NCBI RefSeq assembly: GCF_002940665.1
Contig: NZ_MIGY01000001.1
Coordinates: 620,001 to 684,000 of the forward strand
DNA from: Xanthomonas arboricola
Lineage (GTDB): Bacteria; Pseudomonadota; Gammaproteobacteria; Xanthomonadales; Xanthomonadaceae
Length of the DNA: 64,000 nucleotides
Direction: 5' to 3'
The notes beneath the pieces were generated by a model that saw only the letters and a list, made by a program, of their open reading frames with translations, had not been told where the DNA came from and made no database searches. Position numbers and translations under genes: made by a program. Below, piece by piece: positions 17,746 to 24,560 of the stretch. The first letter of the stretch is position 1; every line of letters begins with the position of its first letter.

Positions 17746-19710
17746 ATGCGAAACCTGATCCAGTCCGCATTACCGGCGGCGTGCGCGCTGCTGTATTCGA
17801 TCGCGCTGCCTGCAGCTGCGCAGCGTTTGCAGGTGCAGTCGCCCGACGCACGTACGCAGGTGGAATTCACGCTGCGAGCGGGCGGCGTGCCGACCTATCG
17901 CGTGCTGTATCGCAACAAAGTCGTGCTCGACGACGCCCCGCTCGGACTGGATCTGGGCCGCGCCGACACGCTCGGCAAGGCGATGACGCTGCAGGGCAGC
18001 ACCACCGAAACACATGACAGCCGCTTCGCCCTGCCCGTGGGCAAGACGCGTCAGGCACGCGATCACTATCGTCAATTGCGCGTGCAGTTGTCGGACCCCA
18101 AACAGCGACGCCTGACGGTGGAATTGCGCGCCTACGACGACGGCGTTGCGCTGCGTTATGTGCTGCCAAATGCCGGCGAGGTGCGGATTCGCAATGAGCT
18201 CACCGGCTTTGCATTCCCCGGCGATTACCCATGCTGGACCTTGAACCTGGGCCGCTTCGGCACCAGCCACGAGGGCGAATACGATGCGATTGCCGCATCC
18301 AGACTGCGCCCGCACAATCTGCTCGAGTTGCCGCTGGTGTGCCAGACCGATGCCAGCGGCACCACGCTGGCAATTGCCGAGGCGAACCTGCGCGATTATG
18401 CCGGCCTGTATCTCACCGGCCGCGAGGATGGCAGCCTGGGCGTGTCGGCGAAATTATCGCCACGCCTGGACGACCCCACGCTGGCCGTCAGCTTTGATGC
18501 CAAGGGCCGTGATTTCGCCACGCCTTGGCGGGTGATCATGCTGGGTGACAGCCCGGCCAGCCTGATCGAATCCAATCTGATTTCCGCACTCAACCCGCCG
18601 CCAGCCTTCGATGCGAGCTGGGTGCGCGCGGGCAAATCGGCATGGGATTGGTGGTCCGGCTCACTGGCCAGCGGCGTGGCACAGCCGGGCATGAATACCG
18701 CCACGATTCAGCGCTACATCGATCACGCGCAGCAATTGAAACTGCAATACATGCTGATCGACGATGGCTGGTATTTCGGCAGCACCGGCGATGGCCAGTA
18801 CAACGTCGATGCCGATATCCGCCGCCCGGTGGAGCAGCTCGACCTGCCGGGTCTGGTGGCCTACGCACGGCAGCGCGATGTCGGGCTGTGGCTATGGGCG
18901 CATTGGCGCGCGCTGGATGCGCACATGGACGAAGCACTCGCCTGGTATCAGCAACTCGGCATCAAGGGCATCAAGGTCGACTTCATGGACCGCGACGACC
19001 AGCAGATGGTGGATTTCTACCACCGCCTGTTAGCCAAGGCCGCCGAGCACAAACTGCTGGTGGATCTGCATGGCGCCTATCACCCCACCGGCCTGACCCG
19101 CACCTATCCCAATTACCTCACGCAGGAAGGCGTGCTCGGCGCCGAGTACAACAAGTGGACCACTCGCATCACCGCCACCCACAACCTCACGCTGCCGTTT
19201 ACGCGCATGTTACTCGGGCCGATGGATTACACACCGGGTGGCTTCCGCAATGTGCGCCCGGCCGAGTTCAAGATGCAGCACATCGCACCGCAGGTGATGA
19301 CCACGCGTGCGCAGCAACTGGCGATGTATGTGGTCTACGAAAGCCCGTTCGCGGTGGTTGCCGACAGCCCGGAACAATACGAAAACGTTCCGGCAGCGCA
19401 GTTCCTGCGCGATGTGCCGGCGAGCTGGGATGAGACACGCGCACTCGATGGCGCGATCGGCGAACACATCGCGCTGGCGCGGCGTAGCGGCAAGGACTGG
19501 TACGTGGGCGCGATGACCAACGAGCAGGCACGCACGCTGACCTTGCCGCTGGCATTCCTGGGCAAGGGTAGCTGGACCGCCACCATCTACGCCGACGGCG
19601 CGGCCCCGACGGAGGTGCGTATCGACACGCGCAAACTCACCTCCAACGACAGCCTGCAGCTGCCATTGGCTGCAAACGGTGGCGCCGCCGTGCGACTGCA
19701 AAAAAAGTAA
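17746..19710 (+). CDS. GH97-family glycosidase, probably retaining (alpha-galactosidase type)
   Basis: A 654-residue protein with a signal peptide (ending PAAAQ) and AGGAGGAG just before the ATG. The N-terminal beta-sandwich (VQSPDARTQVEFTLRAGG) precedes the barrel with AWDWWSG, LIDDGWYFG, KGIKVDFMDRDDQ, LVDLHGAYHPTGL and GAEYNKW. In GH97, inverting alpha-glucosidases lack the barrel Asp that retaining alpha-galactosidases use as nucleophile. Here Asp412 in KVDFMD and Glu467 in GAEYN are 55 residues apart, the spacing I recall for the retaining Bacteroides enzyme. I therefore favour alpha-galactosidase or a related retaining activity, probably periplasmic. It shares a divergent promoter with the GH2 gene. 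Confidence 0.88.
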   Translation: MRNLIQSALPAACALLYSIALPAAAQRLQVQSPDARTQVEFTLRAGGVPTYRVLYRNKVVLDDAPLGLDLGRADTLGKAMTLQGSTTETHDSRFALPVGKTRQARDHYRQLRVQLSDPKQRRLTVELRAYDDGVALRYVLPNAGEVRIRNELTGFAFPGDYPCWTLNLGRFGTSHEGEYDAIAASRLRPHNLLELPLVCQTDASGTTLAIAEANLRDYAGLYLTGREDGSLGVSAKLSPRLDDPTLAVSFDAKGRDFATPWRVIMLGDSPASLIESNLISALNPPPAFDASWVRAGKSAWDWWSGSLASGVAQPGMNTATIQRYIDHAQQLKLQYMLIDDGWYFGSTGDGQYNVDADIRRPVEQLDLPGLVAYARQRDVGLWLWAHWRALDAHMDEALAWYQQLGIKGIKVDFMDRDDQQMVDFYHRLLAKAAEHKLLVDLHGAYHPTGLTRTYPNYLTQEGVLGAEYNKWTTRITATHNLTLPFTRMLLGPMDYTPGGFRNVRPAEFKMQHIAPQVMTTRAQQLAMYVVYESPFAVVADSPEQYENVPAAQFLRDVPASWDETRALDGAIGEHIALARRSGKDWYVGAMTNEQARTLTLPLAFLGKGSWTATIYADGAAPTEVRIDTRKLTSNDSLQLPLAANGGAAVRLQKK

Positions 19711-19740
19711 GAACAGCCATGCTTATGGTGGGGTGACCGT

Positions 19741-19784
19741 GCACACCTTTGCGCATCGGCAACGCGCCGTACGCAAGGGTGTGC
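19741..19784 (+). terminator. Hairpin after the GH97 gene
   Basis: GCACACCTTTGCG (19741-19753) pairs with CGCAAGGGTGTGC (19772-19784), 13 positions with one wobble, 31 bases after the GH97 stop. No T-run follows. The rest of the 301-base gap to the neprosin-like gene shows nothing recognisable beyond a TTTTTT at 19869-19874. Confidence 0.45.
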
Positions 19785-20011
19785 ATGATCATCGGCACGG
19801 CATCCGCTTAGCGCATTGCGCTTGCGGTGTGCCTGATATCACGCAATGCGTGTCTGCCGATCCATTTGTTTTTTAGGCAGTTAGGATGCGCACGCCTTCA
19901 ACGCAGGCATGCGCCGGCTAGCCAAGCCCGGATGCCACTGCAGACTGAAGGCGCTGTCCTGCAGGGTGCGCCGCGTGCAGGCAGTTCCGTTCCGGCGCCA
20001 GGGGAAAACAC

Positions 20012-21499
20012 ATGATCTTCCGTTCTTATCGGCCGATGTCGATCGGCCGCGCCGTTGCTGCGCTCTGCGTTTGTGCACTCGCTCCCGCCGTTGGCGCCGC
20101 CACGCTGCTACCGCCATCGATCTCGGCCAGTAGCGACCGCAGCATCGACACACTGATGCCACCGCTGCTGCGAACACCTGCCACCGCAAGCATCGCAGCC
20201 GTGCGGCGCGATACGCTGCGTACGTCGCTGCAGGCATCGCGTGCATTTCCGCAGGTCACGCGCGACTTCAAGAAGTTCCTGGATGCGCAGGCGCAGCTCG
20301 ATTACGCCACGCGTGGCGCCACGGCCAAGGTCAGCGGCCCCAGCGCGTTCGCCGAAATGCAGCGCTATGTGTTCAATCGTTACAACGGCCTGACGGTGCT
20401 ACGCAGCGTGCATCAGGACGGCAAGGTGTTCGACTGCATTCCGCGTGAGCAGCAGCCGGCACTGCGCGATGGCAGCGCGCCGGCGGCGCCGCCCGCCACC
20501 CCGGGCAACATCGGCACCGTCACGCCGATCGATGCGGTGCAACGGTGCGACACCGGCAGCGTGCCGCTAGAACGCATCGGCCTGGCCGAGATCAGCAAGC
20601 ATGCGGATCTGCGCAGCTTTCTGCGTGGCACCACCCCTAGCGTGATTGCGCCCAGGCAGGCAGATGCCGTGCCGGCGGCGCAGGAGGCGGCATCGGTGGT
20701 GCATTACTACTCCACCATCTACCTGGACACCGCAGGCTCGCCGGTGACCGGTGCCGGCGCCGATCTCAACACCTGGGTGCCGACCGTCACCGCCAACGAT
20801 GCGCAATCGATCAGCCAGATCTGGCTGGGCGGTTACACCCGCCAGGGCGTGATCCAGACGCTGGAAGCCGGTTGGCAGACACAGCCCGGGGCCGGTTGGG
20901 GCACGCGGCCGATCCTGTTTATCTACTCCACCCAGGATGGCTACATCACCACCGGTTGCCACAATCTGGATTGCGCCGACTTCGTGCAGACCAGCACTGC
21001 CAACGTGCTTGGTGCAGCACCGGCCGGTGGCTTCAGCACCGCAGGCGGCAAGCAGGCAATGCTGCATGTGGAGTTCCAGCGCAATGCCGACGGCTACTGG
21101 TGGTTCGGTTTGAATGGCGAATGGATCGGCTACTACAAGTCCGAGCTTTACGCGGGCGATATTGCCGAGGGCAGCGCGAACATCTTCATCTCTGCGGGCG
21201 GCGAAATTTCCACCTTGGATGGTCGTCCCAGCGCACCGATGGGCAGCGGCCGATTTGCCAACGCAGGCTATCGCCAGGCCGCGTTCCAGGCCAACCACTT
21301 CTATCGCGATGCGGCGATGGCCGCCCATCCCGCGCAGCGCCTGTCGAGCTTGAATGTGAAGCAGCCGTCCTGCTACACGCTGGCGATGGCCGGTTACACC
21401 TATCCGTACGCACTGGGCGCAGGCGTCAGCCGCACCACACTGTCGCCGGAAATGCAGAACGGCGGCTTCTACTTCGGCGGGCCGGGCTGCGCACGCTGA
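20012..21499 (+). CDS. Neprosin-family (DUF239) glutamic peptidase, exported
   Basis: A 495-residue protein with an N-terminal signal (VAALCVCALAPAVGAA). The C-terminal half matches the plant neprosin domain: TVTANDAQSISQIWL, LEAGWQTQPG, RPILFIYSTQDGYITTGCHN, DCADFVQTS, then WWFGLNGEWIGYYKSELY and a late FISAGGEISTLDG...MGSGRF. Plant neprosin is a prolyl endopeptidase using two Glu residues. The likely equivalents are Glu285 (LEAGWQ) and Glu398 (GGEIS). The Cys pair in GCHNLDC is also conserved. The family is mainly plant-borne with scattered bacterial members. In a plant-associated bacterium a secreted proline-directed protease could act on host proteins, which is my inference. Function is untested. 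Confidence 0.85.
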   Translation: MIFRSYRPMSIGRAVAALCVCALAPAVGAATLLPPSISASSDRSIDTLMPPLLRTPATASIAAVRRDTLRTSLQASRAFPQVTRDFKKFLDAQAQLDYATRGATAKVSGPSAFAEMQRYVFNRYNGLTVLRSVHQDGKVFDCIPREQQPALRDGSAPAAPPATPGNIGTVTPIDAVQRCDTGSVPLERIGLAEISKHADLRSFLRGTTPSVIAPRQADAVPAAQEAASVVHYYSTIYLDTAGSPVTGAGADLNTWVPTVTANDAQSISQIWLGGYTRQGVIQTLEAGWQTQPGAGWGTRPILFIYSTQDGYITTGCHNLDCADFVQTSTANVLGAAPAGGFSTAGGKQAMLHVEFQRNADGYWWFGLNGEWIGYYKSELYAGDIAEGSANIFISAGGEISTLDGRPSAPMGSGRFANAGYRQAAFQANHFYRDAAMAAHPAQRLSSLNVKQPSCYTLAMAGYTYPYALGAGVSRTTLSPEMQNGGFYFGGPGCAR

Positions 21500-21522
21500 G
21501 TTAATTGAGTTGCATTGAGTCA

Positions 21523-21551
21523 ATCGCGCGTACCGTGTCGGTACGCGCGAT
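21523..21551. terminator. Bidirectional hairpin between convergent neprosin-like and esterase genes
   Basis: ATCGCGCGTACC (21523-21534) and GGTACGCGCGAT (21540-21551) form a perfect 12-bp stem with a 5-base GTGTC loop. It fills the 55-base gap between two convergent genes. There is no long T-run, but placement and stability favour a terminator for both. Confidence 0.65.
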
Positions 21552-21554
21552 CGA

Positions 21555-23066
21555 TTACGGCAAGTCCACGCCTGCGCACACCGCCGGGCGTGCATCCTTG
21601 AGCAGGCGCACGCCATTGGCGTCGAACTGCAGTGCCGCATGCTTGGGCGCAAATGCAGGCCAGGCCGGCAAGCCCTTGGTGTTGGGATCGCCACGCTGCA
21701 CGAACGCGGCCCAATAGCGCTGCAGACTCACCGGCGGCTGGCCGATCGGCAGATCCTTGAACAGGAACGGCAACTCGGCGCTATGCGTGACCTGCCCGCC
21801 CGGTGCGGCGGTATCGAACACGTAATGCCACACCGGCACGCCAAGCGCGACCTGATGCTGGGCGACAGTTACTGCCGGGCAACGGAAGGTCAGATCGGTG
21901 GACAGCTGCATCGCTGCATCGCCCTGCCGTGCGGCACGCTGCGCCGCATGCGTGCGCTGCGCTTGCAGCACGGCATCGGCCTGCGCCGGATAGTCGCGAC
22001 GCAGCCGCGCCTGCGCGCCCTGTTTGCCGCCGTATTCCAGCTCCTGCACCACATAGCCGATCAACAGCGGCACCTTGGCCTGCGCGCCCTCGGCCAGCAA
22101 CGCGGCCGGCGCACGCGGCAGCACGCGCCCATCGACGACCGCCTGCAGCCAGATGTAGCCATCGTCATCCAGTGCCGGCACGTCGACATCCTGCCCAGCC
22201 TTGATCAGCTGCTCCACCGGCAGCGCACGCAACTGCGCCAGGCGCGTGGCGGGGTCGTCGATACCTGCACGCTTGGCGATCTCCACGCCCAGCGCGCGAT
22301 TGTCTTCCAGCGAACGCGCCGGCAATCCGAAACCGGCGGTGCCGCTCTGCTCGATCGCCGCCGAAAACAGGCCGCGTGCCAGCGGGCTGAGCATCAGCAA
22401 GCCCACATCCTGGCCACCGGCCGACTGCCCGGCGATGGTGACCCGCGCAGGGTCGCCACCGAACTGCGCAATGTTGTCGCGCACCCACTGCAGCGCGGCG
22501 ATCTGATCGAGCAAGGCGTAGTTGCCGGCGGCTTGATGGTCGCCATCGCGCAATTCCGGCAGCGACAGGAAGCCGAGCGCACCGAGCCTGTACTGCAGCG
22601 TCACCACCAGCATGTCCTGTGCGACCAGGTTGGTCGGCAGATGACCATCGGCGCCACCGGCCACATTGGCGCCGCCGTGGATCCAGACGAACACCGGCAG
22701 CGGCTTGGCCGGCTGCAGCGTGGGCGTCTGCACCTCGACGTAAAGACAATCTTCCGTACCGCGCCTGGCCATGGCATCGTTCCAGCCCAGCGCCGGTTGC
22801 ACGCACGGGGTGGCGGCCTGGGTGGCATCGCGCACGCCCGACCAGGCAGCGGCCGGTTGCGGCGGCTGCCAACGCAGCGCGCCCAGCGGTGGCGCGGCAA
22901 ACGGAATCGCGCGAAACACCGCACTGCCGTCGTCCTGCCACTGCCCGCGCACCAGGCCATGATCGGTGCGCACCTGCGGCGGTGCGGCAGGCGTGGATGC
23001 CGCTGCAGCGTGCGCGCTGACGCTCAACGCACAAGCGGCGGCAAGCAGACCGGCACACAGGCGCAT
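21555..23066 (-). CDS. Type B carboxylesterase, exported
   Basis: A 503-residue alpha/beta-hydrolase of the carboxylesterase/cholinesterase family with a signal peptide (MRLCAGLLAAACALSVSAHAAAA). Family blocks: FRAIPFAAPPLGALRW, EDCLYVEVQTP, VFVWIHGGANVAGG (oxyanion hole), WVRDNIAQFGGDP and GQSAGG with the nucleophile Ser. The His region (AELPFLFKD) is near the C-terminus. It hydrolyses carboxylic esters; the substrate is unknown. GGAGAG precedes the ATG. The start overlaps the stop of the methyltransferase gene upstream (TGATG), which points to translational coupling. Confidence 0.92.
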   Translation of the reverse strand: MRLCAGLLAAACALSVSAHAAAASTPAAPPQVRTDHGLVRGQWQDDGSAVFRAIPFAAPPLGALRWQPPQPAAAWSGVRDATQAATPCVQPALGWNDAMARRGTEDCLYVEVQTPTLQPAKPLPVFVWIHGGANVAGGADGHLPTNLVAQDMLVVTLQYRLGALGFLSLPELRDGDHQAAGNYALLDQIAALQWVRDNIAQFGGDPARVTIAGQSAGGQDVGLLMLSPLARGLFSAAIEQSGTAGFGLPARSLEDNRALGVEIAKRAGIDDPATRLAQLRALPVEQLIKAGQDVDVPALDDDGYIWLQAVVDGRVLPRAPAALLAEGAQAKVPLLIGYVVQELEYGGKQGAQARLRRDYPAQADAVLQAQRTHAAQRAARQGDAAMQLSTDLTFRCPAVTVAQHQVALGVPVWHYVFDTAAPGGQVTHSAELPFLFKDLPIGQPPVSLQRYWAAFVQRGDPNTKGLPAWPAFAPKHAALQFDANGVRLLKDARPAVCAGVDLP

Positions 23067-23989
23067 CACGACTCTCCACCCAACGCGCGGGCACGCCAGG
23101 CGGCCTGGAACACGGCGGTGGCCGAGGCCACGTTGAGGCTTTCGACCTTGCCGCTGCCGCGGATCGACAACTGCAGGTCGCAATCGCGCGCGAACTGGCG
23201 GTCCATGCCCTCGCTTTCCGCGCCCATCACATACACCAGCCGTTGCGGCAGCGCGGCGGCGAACACGTCCTGCCCGCCCTCCACCAGCGTGGCCGCCACT
23301 GCGAAACCGGCCTGACGCAGCTGCGCCATCGCCGTTGCGGTGTCGGGCAGTTGCACCAGCGGCACCGCTTCGGCGCCACCTTCGGCCACGCGCGCGGCTG
23401 CGCCGGACAGACCCAGCGTGGAGCCGGCAGGCAGCAGCAGGCCGGCCACCCCGAAGTGCGCGGACGAGCGCAAAATCGCGCCGAAGTTGTGCGGGTTGCC
23501 CACGCCATCCAGCCACAGCGCCAGCACCGGCCCCTGCGGCAACGCGGCCAGCCAGTCCTGCAACGGCTGCGGGGCGACGCGCAGCACATCGGCCACCACG
23601 CCCTCGTGGTGGGTGCTGGCGGCGAGCTTGCTGAGATCGGCTTCCTCGACCACGCGGTAACCGATGCGCTGGGCCACGCACCAGGCCAGCAGGGCCTTGA
23701 ACTGCGGAATGCGCGCCTCGCTCAGATACAGCTTGCGCACCGCCTCCGGGCGCGCCTTGAACACGGCCTGCACTGCGTTGATGCCGTACAGCCGCAGCTC
23801 GCGCGCGTTGCCGCCGGACGACGTCACCGCGGACTGCGCAGCAGCGGGCGCGTAAGCCGTTGGCGCCTGCTGTGCCGGCGGGCGCGCTGCCGGTGTGCGC
23901 GGCGCGGCGCGGCCCCAGGGATTGTGCGAGGCGCCGGAGCTGCCGCCATCGCGCGGCGGTCGTCCGCCCCGTCCATCATGCTGTGTCAT
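23066..23989 (-). CDS. SpoU/TrmH-family RNA 2'-O-methyltransferase
   Basis: A 307-residue protein. The first 75 residues or so are low-complexity (Gly, Pro, Ala, Gln and Arg rich) and probably disordered. An RNA-binding SpoU N-domain follows (LYGINAVQAVFKARPEAVRKLYL), then the trefoil-knot SPOUT domain with motif 1 (DGVGNPHNFGAILRSS), motif 2 (LVYVMGAESEGMDR) and motif 3 (LQLSIRGSGKVESLNVASA). It would methylate a ribose 2'-OH of rRNA or tRNA (RlmB/TrmH relatives); the target base is not readable. The ATG at 23989 was preferred to an earlier in-frame start at 24052. Coupled by TGATG to the esterase downstream. Confidence 0.9.
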   Translation of the reverse strand: MTQHDGRGGRPPRDGGSSGASHNPWGRAAPRTPAARPPAQQAPTAYAPAAAQSAVTSSGGNARELRLYGINAVQAVFKARPEAVRKLYLSEARIPQFKALLAWCVAQRIGYRVVEEADLSKLAASTHHEGVVADVLRVAPQPLQDWLAALPQGPVLALWLDGVGNPHNFGAILRSSAHFGVAGLLLPAGSTLGLSGAAARVAEGGAEAVPLVQLPDTATAMAQLRQAGFAVAATLVEGGQDVFAAALPQRLVYVMGAESEGMDRQFARDCDLQLSIRGSGKVESLNVASATAVFQAAWRARALGGES

Positions 23990-24312
23990 CGTCGTATCCA
24001 GGGTTCGTGTTGCTTGCTGGCTCTGCGGGGACCGTATCGCCCCTTCCGCCACCAGCGGTGTTCGTCATCCTGCAGGCCGGCATAGCCGGCGGTGCAGACG
24101 CATTGGCGACGATGGTAAGCCACTGGCGCAACGAGCCGTATACGAGGTAGCCGAAGCGCGGCCTTCGAGGCCCTGCAGCTCGGGTGAATCGTGTTGACGT
24201 TGACGCTATGCAGGACACACGGGATTGGTGCCGATGCCGGTGACGGATCTGCACCAACCCGCAGTGCGCAGACGCGCCTGGCCCACGCGTTCGCCAGCGC
24301 ACGTGGCCGGGA

Positions 24313-24455
24313 TCAGTCCAGATCGGCCGGCAACTCCACCCGCGCGAACACGCGCAAATCGTGCAGCCCATCCGGCCGCATGATCGCGCAGCGGCTGCAG
24401 CCTTCTTCGACGAAGCCATTGCGCAGCAGCACCCTGGCCGATGCCGGATGGTCCC
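24313..24455 (-). pseudogene. C-terminal remnant of a GNAT acetyltransferase
   Basis: The minus strand reads HPASARVLLRNGFVEEG, then CSRCAIMRPDGLHDLRVFAR and a TGA stop at 24313. This is the end of a RimJ-type GNAT domain (the N-x-A-S-x-R-V-L-x-K-x-G-F-x-x-E-G block followed by the strand containing DG). The preceding sequence in frame has no start or acetyl-CoA-binding loop and soon enters the 3' end of the M1 peptidase gene. Only about 45 residues of the original gene remain. The rest of the 571-base gap (23990-24560) shows nothing else I can support. Confidence 0.6.
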
Positions 24456-24560
24456 GCCGCGCCCGACTGGCGGAACATGCAGTTGCCTGTAGCCGTTCCT
24501 GATGCGATGTGCGCGGTATCGCCACTGCCGATACCGCACACCCGGGCGGCAGGCCGCGGC

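Noticed and set aside
9688..19710. Equating this locus with the characterised N-glycan utilisation cluster of Xanthomonas campestris
   Set aside because: That cluster, as I recall it, holds more glycosidase genes. Only GH2, GH97, a receptor and a LacI regulator are here, so the link would be a guess.
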